Shown: positions 45,784 through 54,082 of the stretch, one piece after another
How positions within the stretch are numbered: the first letter of the stretch is position 1
How the letters are laid out: the number at the start of each line of letters is the position of its first letter
Source: Aidingimonas lacisalsi
GTDB lineage: Bacteria; Pseudomonadota; Gammaproteobacteria; Pseudomonadales; Halomonadaceae
DNA length: 64,000 bases
Direction of reading: 5' to 3'
Assembly (NCBI RefSeq): GCF_008079445.1
Contig: NZ_VRYH01000005.1
Location: 248,001 to 312,000, forward strand
Made by a program: the position numbers and the translations under genes
Notes under the pieces: generated by a model
The model's input: only the letters and a program-made list of their open reading frames with translations
Databases searched by the model: none
What the model was told of the DNA's origin: nothing

Positions 45784-47130
45784 TCAGGCGGAAACGTCGT
45801 CCGATGTCCGTGCGGGCTCACGGTCTGCCCCATCCGGCTCAGCGACCGCCACCTCGGGAACGACAGCGGAGAGGTCCTCCTGATGCTCATGCTCGATGGC
45901 CCCCTGAACCAGTTCATCGGTAACGTTCAGCTCGGCACCCACTACCGTCTGTGGCGGCGTAGCCGCAAACGGCGCCACCGGTTGCGGTGCCGGCCGAACG
46001 CTACGACGCCAGGCAAAGAAACCGACCAGACCGATACCCAGCGCACCGAGCGACCAGAACAGCCCACTGTCGCCGACCGCCGTCATCACCGGGGTAATCA
46101 GCGACGGACTGAGAGTGGAGCCGACGGCATTGATCAGCAGCAGCCCCTGGCTCATGCGTACCAGTGCGCCAGCCGGTGCCCGGTCGGCGGCATGACTGAC
46201 CGCCACCGGATACAGCGCAAACACTCCGCCTCCCAGCAGGAACAGCAGCGCCGCCAGTAGCCATGGCAAGGGCGACAGAAACAGCAAGGTCATCGAGATT
46301 ACCGCGGTGACGGCGCCAATCAGGATCAATACCAGTTGGCGGTCATGTCGATCCGACCAGCGCCCGATCGGATACTGAAGCAGCATGCCGCCCAGCACCA
46401 CTACCGCCATCATCTGCCCGATCTCGGCGACCGTCAGGCCGGTACGCTGCAGATAGAGCGGCAGCAGTGTGTGGATCGCCGCCACCGCCAGGCCGGAACC
46501 GAAACAGCCCATGACGCCGGTCGGCGTGATCACGATCAGACGCAGCGGCGGCAGTGGCTCGGCATGCTCGATCAGCGGTGACACCCGGGGAATCACGGCC
46601 ATCGGCAGCACCGACAGCGAGGCCAGCATACCCACGACCATGAACGGCGCCGTTGCTCCCAGCGAATCGGCCACGCCCAGCAGCAATTGACCGACCACCC
46701 CGGCGGCATACAGCGAAATCATGTAAAGCGCCAGCAAACGGCCACGCACGCGAGTCTCGGCCGAGGTCAGCAGCCAGCTCTCGATCACCAGGTAGACACC
46801 GACTGTCGCCCATCCGCCGATCAAGCGCAGGACGAACCAGGCGATGGGGTCAAACCATAGTCCCTGCAACAGGACAGTCGCCGCCACCAGCGAGGCGAAA
46901 CAGCCATAGGCCCGGATATGCCCGATACGCAGCAGCAAACGATCGTTGAACAGCGCGCCGAGCGCCAGGCCGATGAAATAGGCCGAGGAGACCCAGCCGA
47001 TAACCATCGCCGATACCCCCGCTGCATCGAGTCGCAGGGTAATCAGGGTCGCCAGGAAGCCATTACCGATCCCCAGAATGAACAGCCCCAGCAGCGGGGC
47101 CAATGCCATGGCCAACAATTGACGCGACAT
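45784..47130 (-). CDS. MFS transporter
   Basis: A 448-residue major facilitator with 12 predicted helices. The loop 2-3 signature is LFNDRLLLRIGHIRAYGCFA. It belongs to the YcaD/unknown-substrate branch (SWLLTSAETRVRGRLLALYM). A C-terminal tail of about 70 residues (after residue 380) is Pro/Thr/Glu-rich and unstructured-looking. Start set at MSRQLLAMALAP, with GAGG upstream; the alternative TTG start adds 8 residues. Confidence 0.88.
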   Translation of the reverse strand: MSRQLLAMALAPLLGLFILGIGNGFLATLITLRLDAAGVSAMVIGWVSSAYFIGLALGALFNDRLLLRIGHIRAYGCFASLVAATVLLQGLWFDPIAWFVLRLIGGWATVGVYLVIESWLLTSAETRVRGRLLALYMISLYAAGVVGQLLLGVADSLGATAPFMVVGMLASLSVLPMAVIPRVSPLIEHAEPLPPLRLIVITPTGVMGCFGSGLAVAAIHTLLPLYLQRTGLTVAEIGQMMAVVVLGGMLLQYPIGRWSDRHDRQLVLILIGAVTAVISMTLLFLSPLPWLLAALLFLLGGGVFALYPVAVSHAADRAPAGALVRMSQGLLLINAVGSTLSPSLITPVMTAVGDSGLFWSLGALGIGLVGFFAWRRSVRPAPQPVAPFAATPPQTVVGAELNVTDELVQGAIEHEHQEDLSAVVPEVAVAEPDGADREPARTSDDVSA

Positions 47131-47236
47131 CGCTACGACATCCTCGACGGTCAAGGGTAAAGGGGCAAAAAAGCGATGCGACTATAGGGCCATTTTCATC
47201 GCCCGCCAAGCGATTTCGTTGCGTTGTCGAGCAATG

Positions 47237-47890
47237 CTACGTCGGGGTCGGTTTCTGCAGTAACGCCACATCGGCGGCCGGAAATTCGACCTGCATTTCC
47301 AGGTGGCCGGCAAGCCAATGGAAGGTCGTCTCACTGAAGAAAGCCACATGAGTCAGATCGCGGGTGTAGTGCCAACCGGCGAAGGCCTTGCGTGACGCCA
47401 CCCGCTTGGTCATGATACCCATCCAGCCCCCCGGGCGCAGTCGTGCGGCCAGCCGTTCCAGTTCGCTGCCGGGGGCGCTCAGATGCTCGACCACTTCACT
47501 GGCCGTGATGACATCGTAGCAGTGCTCGAACACGCGACGGTCCGGAGCGTAGAAAGGGTCGTAAAGGCGCATGTCGACGCCCCGCTCGATGAGCATCGCC
47601 GCCAGTGCCGGGCCGGGGCCACAACCGAAATCAAGCCCCGAGGCGCCGGGCGGCAATCGCGCCAGCAACGGGTCGGCCAGGCGGGAAAGAAAGCGGCGAT
47701 ACCCGGCATCGTCGATAGCATTTTCATGCCGGTCATAGATGGCTTTCTCTTCCGTCGGGGAGAGCTGCTGTGAAGGCGGTACGAAGACCAGTTCGCAGTA
47801 CCGGCATTGCCAGTAATCGCGCCACTTGTCACGGTGATAGTGTGCTGTGTCGTCGCGATGACAGAGAGGGCAGGACAAGCGGTCATTCAT
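47237..47890 (-). CDS. class I SAM-dependent methyltransferase with zinc-ribbon-like N-terminus
   Basis: A 217-residue protein. Residues about 5-30 contain CPLCHRDD and CRYCE, a four-Cys knuckle. The methyltransferase core starts at GLDFGCGPGPALAAMLIERG (SAM loop), followed by VITASEVVEHL and GGWMGIMTK. The order matches the O-/C-methyltransferases with zinc N-domain; acceptor unknown. ATG at 47890 (MNDRLS). Confidence 0.9.
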   Translation of the reverse strand: MNDRLSCPLCHRDDTAHYHRDKWRDYWQCRYCELVFVPPSQQLSPTEEKAIYDRHENAIDDAGYRRFLSRLADPLLARLPPGASGLDFGCGPGPALAAMLIERGVDMRLYDPFYAPDRRVFEHCYDVITASEVVEHLSAPGSELERLAARLRPGGWMGIMTKRVASRKAFAGWHYTRDLTHVAFFSETTFHWLAGHLEMQVEFPAADVALLQKPTPT

Positions 47891-47927
47891 CGTCGTATGC
47901 TTGCAGGAAAACGGAAAGGAACGCGTC

Positions 47928-48308
47928 ATGCTATCAGCCATCGACCATCTGGTCGTTACCGTCCACGATATTTCCCGGGCAGTGGATTTCTATACGCGGG
48001 TGTTGGGACTCGAGGCCCGTTACAGTGATGCCGGTCGCGTCGATCTAATGCTCGACGACGTGGCCTTCCGGTTGCACCAGGCCGACACTACCACCACTCC
48101 CCAAGCAAGTGTGCCGACTCCCGGCAGCCTGGACCTGTGTTTCAAGAGCCTGCTGCCGCTCGGTGAGATCAAGGATCACCTCGATACGCTGAACGTGCCC
48201 ATCGAGCTCGGGCCCGTCGAACGCCGCGGCGCCACCGGTCCGATCGAATCGCTTTACCTGCGCGACCCGGACGGCAATCTGATCGAGATCTGTCGTCCCA
48301 AGCGTTGA
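47928..48308 (+). CDS. VOC-family protein
   Basis: A 126-residue glyoxalase-fold protein: AIDHLVVTVHDISRAVDFYT (metal His), VDLMLDDVAFRLHQ, LYLRDPDGNLIEICRP (metal Glu). The metal set is complete, as in the Fe/Mn-type VOC enzymes. GGAAAGGAACGCGTC precedes the ATG. Substrate unknown. Confidence 0.92.
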   Translation: MLSAIDHLVVTVHDISRAVDFYTRVLGLEARYSDAGRVDLMLDDVAFRLHQADTTTTPQASVPTPGSLDLCFKSLLPLGEIKDHLDTLNVPIELGPVERRGATGPIESLYLRDPDGNLIEICRPKR

Positions 48309-48368
48309 TGGCATCCGCATGGGATGCCGGTATCATGTACGCGACCCAACGACACGACCACGGATTTC

Positions 48369-49301
48369 ATGAGTGACGCCGACGCTTCCCTCACCACCCG
48401 ACTGCAGGCCGGAGCCATCGCCCGCCTATGGCGAACCCTCGCCAATCGGCGACTGAGCACGATCTGGCGGCTATCCCGTTGCGTCGGTCCGTTGATTCAG
48501 CGCTTCAGCAAGCGCGAACGGCAGGTGACCGACATCAACCTCGGTGAAGTCTACCCCGACCTCGATGCCAAAGCACGACGGCGACTCTCCCGTGAAAGTC
48601 TGGTCCACTCCAGCGCCACCATGTTCGAACTGGGCTTCGCCTGGATGGCACCGGCACCCCGAGTGGAAGCCGCAATCGCCGAAGTCCACGGCCGCGACTT
48701 GCTCGATGAAGCCCGTGCCGAAGGCCGGGGCGTGGTCGTGCTGGCGCCGCATTTCGGCAACTGGGAAGTGCTGAATTTCTGGCTGTCGAGTCACTTTCCC
48801 TTCACTGCCATGTATGAACCGCCCAAGCTCGCGCCGCTCGACCCGACAATCCGCCGGGGTCGCGAACGCATGGGCGCCAACCTGGTTCCCACCAATGCAC
48901 GCGGCATCGCGGCACTGATGAAGGCGCTGAAACGCAGCGAAGCCGTCGGCATCCTGCCCGACCAGACGCCCAGTTGGGGCAGTGGTGTCTTCGCGCCCTT
49001 CTTCGGGCGCCAGGCCTATACCGCCACGCTGTTGCCCAAGCTGGTATCGCGCACCCAGGCTCGCGTCGTGACCGGCGTCGCTCGGCGTCTACCCGGCCGT
49101 GGCTTCGCGATCCACTTCCTGGACGCCGACGAGCGCGTTTACGACAGTGACGAAACCACCTCGGCAACGGGCGTCAACGCCTGCGTCGAAGCGGCAATCG
49201 CCCTAGACCCACCGCAATACCAGTGGGAATACAAACGCTATCGCAAGGTGCCCGAGGAACAGGCCGGTCATCCGGATTTTCGCCGTTACCGCCTCTACTG
49301 A
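48369..49301 (+). CDS. LpxL/HtrB-family lysophospholipid or lipid A acyltransferase
   Basis: A 310-residue inner-membrane acyltransferase. The catalytic HX4E motif is HFGNWE (near residue 133), followed by MYEPPKLAPLD, RRGRERMGANLVPTNARGI and LPDQTPSWGSGVFAPFFGR, all typical of LpxL/LpxM. It likely adds a secondary acyl chain to lipid A. It converges on manC and follows the VOC gene by 60 bases. Confidence 0.93.
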   Translation: MSDADASLTTRLQAGAIARLWRTLANRRLSTIWRLSRCVGPLIQRFSKRERQVTDINLGEVYPDLDAKARRRLSRESLVHSSATMFELGFAWMAPAPRVEAAIAEVHGRDLLDEARAEGRGVVVLAPHFGNWEVLNFWLSSHFPFTAMYEPPKLAPLDPTIRRGRERMGANLVPTNARGIAALMKALKRSEAVGILPDQTPSWGSGVFAPFFGRQAYTATLLPKLVSRTQARVVTGVARRLPGRGFAIHFLDADERVYDSDETTSATGVNACVEAAIALDPPQYQWEYKRYRKVPEEQAGHPDFRRYRLY

Positions 49302-49315
49302 CGCCGCCCCTGCCG

Positions 49316-50722
49316 TCACGTTCTTCCGTAGCGGTCCTCCAGACGTTCGATATCGTCCTCGCCGAGATAGTCACCGGACTGTACCTCGATCAGTTCCAAC
49401 GCCACATTGCCGGGGTTTTCCAGCCGATGCGCCGCGCCGACGGGAATATCCGTGGACTGGTTCGCGTCCAGCATGAACTGATGGTCGTCCAGCGTCACCC
49501 GCGCCCTGCCGCTCACCACCACCCAGTGCTCGGCCCGATGACGATGACGCTGCAACGAGACGCCCGCGCCGGGAGCGACCCGAATACGTTTGACCTGATA
49601 GCCGGGACCACGGGCCACGATCTCGTAACTACCCCAGGGCCGATGCACGCGCGGATGCAGCGCCACCTCATCGCGCCCCGTCGCCTCCAGGCGCGCCACC
49701 AGCGACTTGACCTCCTGGCTACGTTGACGATCGGCCACCAGCACGGCATCACTGGTCTCGACGATGGTCAGATCACTCACTCCCAACGCCGCCACCAGCC
49801 GGTGCTCGGCATGCACCAGCAAGTCACGACACGACTCGGCCAGTACATCGCCTCGTAGCCGATTGCCATGCTGATCGGACGCACCGCTCTCCCAGACGGC
49901 CAGCCAGCTACCGATATCGCTCCAACCGGCCGCCAGCGGCACGACGGCAGCGTGGGCGGTCCGTTCCATGACAGCGATGTCAATGGAGAGGCTGTCACAG
50001 GCCAAAAACGCCTCGGCATTGGGGCGCAGGAAGTCGAGATCGGGCTCGGCGCCCAGCAACGCCGCCTGACAGGCATGCGCCATCGCCGGTTGCAGCCACT
50101 CGAGTTCCGCCAGATAGCGCGAGGCGCGAAACAGGAACATGCCGCTGTTCCAGTCATACTCGCCACAGTCGACGTAATCTCGGGCCGTGGCCTCCGCCGG
50201 CTTCTCGACGAATCGCGCCACGGCGAAACCCTGTGCCCCCAATGGCGACCCACGCTGGATATAGCCATAACCGGTTTCGGCGTGCGTCGGCACGACCCCG
50301 AAAGTGACCAGATATCCCTGGGCCGCCAGCTCACTGCCATGCTGGACGGCCTGATGGAAGGCATCGGCATCCTCGATACGGTGATCGGCGGGCAACACCA
50401 ACAACAGTGGATCGTGTCCGTCTCGACAGGCTGCCAGCGCTGCCAGTGCGACCGCGGGAGCCGTGTTACGGCCTTCGGGCTCTAGCAGCAACGACGCTGC
50501 CTCGACACCTTCCTGACGCAGTTGCTCGGCCACCAGAAAGCGATGATCTTCATGACCGACGACGATCGGGGCCGACGACGTCAGTCCATCGAGGCGTGCC
50601 AGCGTCTGTTGCAGCAGGCTCCGGTCGCCTTCCAGCGTCAGAAACTGCTTGGGGTACTGTTGTCGGGACAGCGGCCACAACCGCGTGCCGCTGCCGCCGG
50701 CAAGAATCACTGGCGTGATCAA
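49316..50722 (-). CDS. manC: mannose-1-phosphate guanylyltransferase/mannose-6-phosphate isomerase
   Basis: A 468-residue bifunctional enzyme giving GDP-mannose. The nucleotidyltransferase domain begins VILAGGSGTRLWPLSRQQYP (signature) with ARFVEKPAEATARDY. The C-terminal cupin isomerase domain has RPWGSYEIVARGPGYQVKRI, VSLQRHRHRAEHWVVVSGRA. Both activities have their key residues. It overlaps the upstream sulfatase-like gene by 4 bases, indicating one transcript. Confidence 0.94.
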   Translation of the reverse strand: MITPVILAGGSGTRLWPLSRQQYPKQFLTLEGDRSLLQQTLARLDGLTSSAPIVVGHEDHRFLVAEQLRQEGVEAASLLLEPEGRNTAPAVALAALAACRDGHDPLLLVLPADHRIEDADAFHQAVQHGSELAAQGYLVTFGVVPTHAETGYGYIQRGSPLGAQGFAVARFVEKPAEATARDYVDCGEYDWNSGMFLFRASRYLAELEWLQPAMAHACQAALLGAEPDLDFLRPNAEAFLACDSLSIDIAVMERTAHAAVVPLAAGWSDIGSWLAVWESGASDQHGNRLRGDVLAESCRDLLVHAEHRLVAALGVSDLTIVETSDAVLVADRQRSQEVKSLVARLEATGRDEVALHPRVHRPWGSYEIVARGPGYQVKRIRVAPGAGVSLQRHRHRAEHWVVVSGRARVTLDDHQFMLDANQSTDIPVGAAHRLENPGNVALELIEVQSGDYLGEDDIERLEDRYGRT

Positions 50723-52290
50723 GGCGATGTCTCCTCTGGCGTGGAATCGCGGGAAAAGGCGTCGTGCAACCAGGTGCGTAAATGCGCCATACGGGCAGCC
50801 GAGCCGTCCGTATCAGGCAGCATGCCGGTGACGAAGCCGCGTTCGCGGAAGGGCCGGGTCAGCGACTCGTCGCCTGATATCACGTGCACCGGCACCTCGG
50901 TATCGGCCTCATCACCAACGATCATGGGAGAGGATTGGTGATCGCCCATGACGATCACCAGGGTATCCTCATCGACATTGACTGCCGCCCAGTGCAGCGT
51001 AGCGCTCACCGCATAGTCGATCGCCCTGGCGTACTGTTCGCGTACACGCTCCATCGTCTGCCAGAGCTCCTCCGGCGACTCGCCGCTATCGGCCCAACGC
51101 GCGAAGATTTCACCGTCACCCACGTCATCCCAATCGATGACCGGTAACACCGGAGTCCAAGGTGCATGACTGCTGATCAACGCCAGTTTGGCAAACATTG
51201 GCCCGTCGAGGGAGCCCCGGATATCACGCTGGAAGCGGTCGAGCGTGAACTGGTCCGGCATCGTCACCCAATTGAGCGCCGGCCCGGCGTAGTCGAGATC
51301 GTCGGCCGCATAGATGCGGTCGAAGCCGTAGGCACGCCCTTCCGGCCAGGCCAGAGTAATGGCCGGCATCACCGCCAGCGTCTCATGGCCGGTAGCGCGA
51401 AAATCGTCGACCAATGTCGCGTGATCGCTATCCAGTAGCAGTTGATACACCAGTTGGTTATCGATCCATCGGCCGCTCAAGGCCGTCGCATGTGCCAACC
51501 ACGACTGACCGCCCTGAATCGGCGATGTCAGCCGACCCGACACGACGGATAACCCCGCTGCGTCGAGACGTTCGCCCGACTCACGCAACCCTGGCACGAC
51601 AACCGCAGCGAAACGTTCGTCCTCCAGTGTCGCCATGCCATACGACTCGATGAACACCAGGATGACGTTCTTATCGGCCAACCGTGTCAATACCCGAGCC
51701 GTGGAGGCCTCGGCATCGAGCGTGGCCTGGAACTCACTCCGGGCCTGCCATGTTTCTGCCATACGCTGCACTTGCACGACCAGCGTATTCGCCATCGGCG
51801 ATGTCACTCGGGGCAACGGTCGTTCCAGCCACCCCGCCACCATGGCTAGCAGCGCCACACCGGCCATTCCCAGTAACCAAGGGCGCGAGACACGATAGTG
51901 TCCTAGCAGATAGCGAAGGCCAAGGACCAGCAGCCCTATCGAGATGACGGACAACGCCAGGATCGCCAGCGCCGCGAACTTCCCCAGATTACCGGCCAGC
52001 AATCGATAGAGTGCATCGAGCAGCGGCCAGTCCAGCAAAAGGTTCAGCGAACGCCCCAGCGATAGCCTCAACGCGGTGTCCGCCAGCATGGTCAACCATG
52101 TGACCGCGATCATAGCGGCCAGCATCCAGCGCCCTATTCGGCCGATGAGCGTTCCCGGCAGTAACGCCGCGAGCGCCATCAGGCACCAGCCATCGGCGGC
52201 CAGCCAGGGACTCCATGCGTCGTGACGTATCCATAGCGGCAGGAGCAGCAGGGCGTTGAGTCCTGCCGCCCCCAATAGAAACCGACTCAT
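50719..52290 (-). CDS. membrane sulfatase-fold hydrolase (LtaS/OpgB-like)
   Basis: A 523-residue protein. About four membrane helices (residues 5-160) precede a periplasmic alkaline-phosphatase-superfamily domain. NVILVFIESYGMATLEDERF is the metal-Asp/Glu start, GGQSWLAHATALSG the nucleophile region with Ser where LtaS has Thr, and VIVMGDHQSSP the C-terminal metal site. OpgB transfers phosphoglycerol to periplasmic glucans; the proximity to opgGH makes a similar role plausible, though the protein is much shorter than E. coli OpgB. ATG at 52290 with AAGGAA upstream. Confidence 0.78.
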   Translation of the reverse strand: MSRFLLGAAGLNALLLLPLWIRHDAWSPWLAADGWCLMALAALLPGTLIGRIGRWMLAAMIAVTWLTMLADTALRLSLGRSLNLLLDWPLLDALYRLLAGNLGKFAALAILALSVISIGLLVLGLRYLLGHYRVSRPWLLGMAGVALLAMVAGWLERPLPRVTSPMANTLVVQVQRMAETWQARSEFQATLDAEASTARVLTRLADKNVILVFIESYGMATLEDERFAAVVVPGLRESGERLDAAGLSVVSGRLTSPIQGGQSWLAHATALSGRWIDNQLVYQLLLDSDHATLVDDFRATGHETLAVMPAITLAWPEGRAYGFDRIYAADDLDYAGPALNWVTMPDQFTLDRFQRDIRGSLDGPMFAKLALISSHAPWTPVLPVIDWDDVGDGEIFARWADSGESPEELWQTMERVREQYARAIDYAVSATLHWAAVNVDEDTLVIVMGDHQSSPMIVGDEADTEVPVHVISGDESLTRPFRERGFVTGMLPDTDGSAARMAHLRTWLHDAFSRDSTPEETSP

Positions 52291-52296
52291 CAGCAA

Positions 52297-52522
52297 AACG
52301 TTCCTTGCGATCGACTCACCACGTCATGGCATCGCCTTCGATGGTAGGGGGCCGTGGAAAATCGGCAATGCCATTTCCCTTTCGACATAATACCCACAAT
52401 GCTTAATAACTGTACAAAAGCGATACAAAAAGAATGAAACTTCAAAGAGTCCTCAGCTGTCGAAGACAAAGCTGATGCAATGTTTATACATCAATGTAGG
52501 CATGTCCATGGAGAACTAGACA
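52297..52522. other. 226-bp AT-rich divergent region upstream of opgG
   Basis: The half nearest opgG is much more AT-rich than its surroundings. A loose -35/-10 pair TTCGAC (52381) and TTAATA (52403) with 16-base spacing faces opgG. The start is expected to be shared by neither operon; no operator repeat stands out. Confidence 0.4.
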
Positions 52523-54082
52523 ATGGATGTTGTGCGCTCAGTGACACTGGCTTGTTGTCTGCTCGGTCCATTCGCATCGGCCCAGGGCGAGGAAGGGAGT
52601 CAGAAGACCGACTCGACTCCCTACGATCAGGCAATCGAGCGGGCCAGAACACTCGCTGAATCCCCCTATGACGATCGCCGTGACGAGCTCCCGGCGGCTT
52701 TGCGAGAACTGGGGTACGACGCCTATCGCAATATCCGCTTCCGATCCGACCAGGCGCTCTGGAAAGACGATGGGAATTTCTCGGTCCAATTGTTTCATCC
52801 CGGATTCATCTTCGATTACCCCGTGACAATCCACCAGGTCGAGAATGGAACTACCCAGACGCTGGAGTTTTCCCCCTCGTTCTTCGACTACGACGGCGAC
52901 GCGGCTTCGCTTGCGGACAGCGACCTAGAGGGCGCCGGGTTCGCTGGCTTTCGCCTGCACTATCCGTTGAACCGCGCCGATTATCAGGATGAATTTCTGG
53001 TCTTCCTCGGCGCCAGCTACTTCCGTCTGATCGGTCGCGATCAGGGCTACGGTTTGTCGGCACGAGGTTTGGCAATCGATACTGCCTCCGACGATGGCGA
53101 AGAGTTTCCCGCCTTTCGTGAATTCTGGCTGATCGCCCCCGAAGAAGATGATCATCGGATGACGATCGTAGCACTCCTCGACAGTCCCTCGCTGACCGGT
53201 GCCTACCGTTTCGACGTCATTCCGGGAGAACGCACCGTACTGGATATCGAGGCACGGCTGTTTGCCCGCCAGGATGTGGATAAGCTTGGCCTTGCACCGT
53301 TGACGAGCATGTATGCCCATGGCGATACCTCGTCACGCAACGCCGATGACTTTCGACCTCGGGTTCACGATTCGAATGGCTTGCTCATCCATACGAGCAG
53401 TAACGAATGGATCTGGCGACCCCTCATCAATCCCAGAGAACTGCGTATCAGCGCCTTTCAAGACGATGCGCCCGCCGGATTCGGGCTCGTCCAGCGGCAA
53501 CGCGACTTCGAGGACTATCTCGATCATGAAGCACACTACGAACGCCGCCCCAGCCTCTGGATCGAACCGATCGACGGTGACTGGGGCCAAGGTGTCATCG
53601 AGCTGGTCGAGATCCCCAGCGACAGTGAGGTCAACGACAACATCGTGACTTATTGGGTGCCGGAACAGCCATTGGAAGCCGGGCAGACTCGCCGCTTTCA
53701 TTACCGGCTCTCGACATTCGGTGCCCGACTGCCTGAGCAGACGCTGGCACAGACGGTGCGAACCCGTCATGGATGGGGCGCTATCCCGGGGCAGGATGAC
53801 CCACCGCCACGCTCGGTACGCCACTTCATCGTCGATTTCCGCGGTGGTGAACTCTCTAGCCTGGATGCCAGCCACCCGGTAGAGGCCCAGCTCGACACCA
53901 CCAGTGGTGAAATTCATAACCTTCAGGTGCAACGCCTTCCCGATGGCGAAACATGGCGTGCCAGCTTCCACCTCTATCCGGAGGGGCAACAAGCAGCCGA
54001 CATGCGGCTGTCGCTGGCATTGCATGGCGAAACGATGACGGAGACCTGGAATCATGTCTGGTATCCCGATGAATCGGACTGA
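52523..54082 (+). CDS. opgG: periplasmic glucan biosynthesis protein OpgG
   Basis: A 519-residue periplasmic protein needed for osmoregulated periplasmic glucan (OPG) backbone branching. Signal peptide: VVRSVTLACCLLGPFASAQG, cut near residue 22. Family stretches: YDAYRNIRFRSDQALWKDDG, FSVQLFHPGFIFDYPVTIHQ, LGASYFRLIGRDQGYGLSAR and GWGQGV-like VIELVEIPSDSEVNDNIVTY. Full length and intact. Its 3' end overlaps the opgH start by 29 bases. Confidence 0.95.
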   Translation: MDVVRSVTLACCLLGPFASAQGEEGSQKTDSTPYDQAIERARTLAESPYDDRRDELPAALRELGYDAYRNIRFRSDQALWKDDGNFSVQLFHPGFIFDYPVTIHQVENGTTQTLEFSPSFFDYDGDAASLADSDLEGAGFAGFRLHYPLNRADYQDEFLVFLGASYFRLIGRDQGYGLSARGLAIDTASDDGEEFPAFREFWLIAPEEDDHRMTIVALLDSPSLTGAYRFDVIPGERTVLDIEARLFARQDVDKLGLAPLTSMYAHGDTSSRNADDFRPRVHDSNGLLIHTSSNEWIWRPLINPRELRISAFQDDAPAGFGLVQRQRDFEDYLDHEAHYERRPSLWIEPIDGDWGQGVIELVEIPSDSEVNDNIVTYWVPEQPLEAGQTRRFHYRLSTFGARLPEQTLAQTVRTRHGWGAIPGQDDPPPRSVRHFIVDFRGGELSSLDASHPVEAQLDTTSGEIHNLQVQRLPDGETWRASFHLYPEGQQAADMRLSLALHGETMTETWNHVWYPDESD

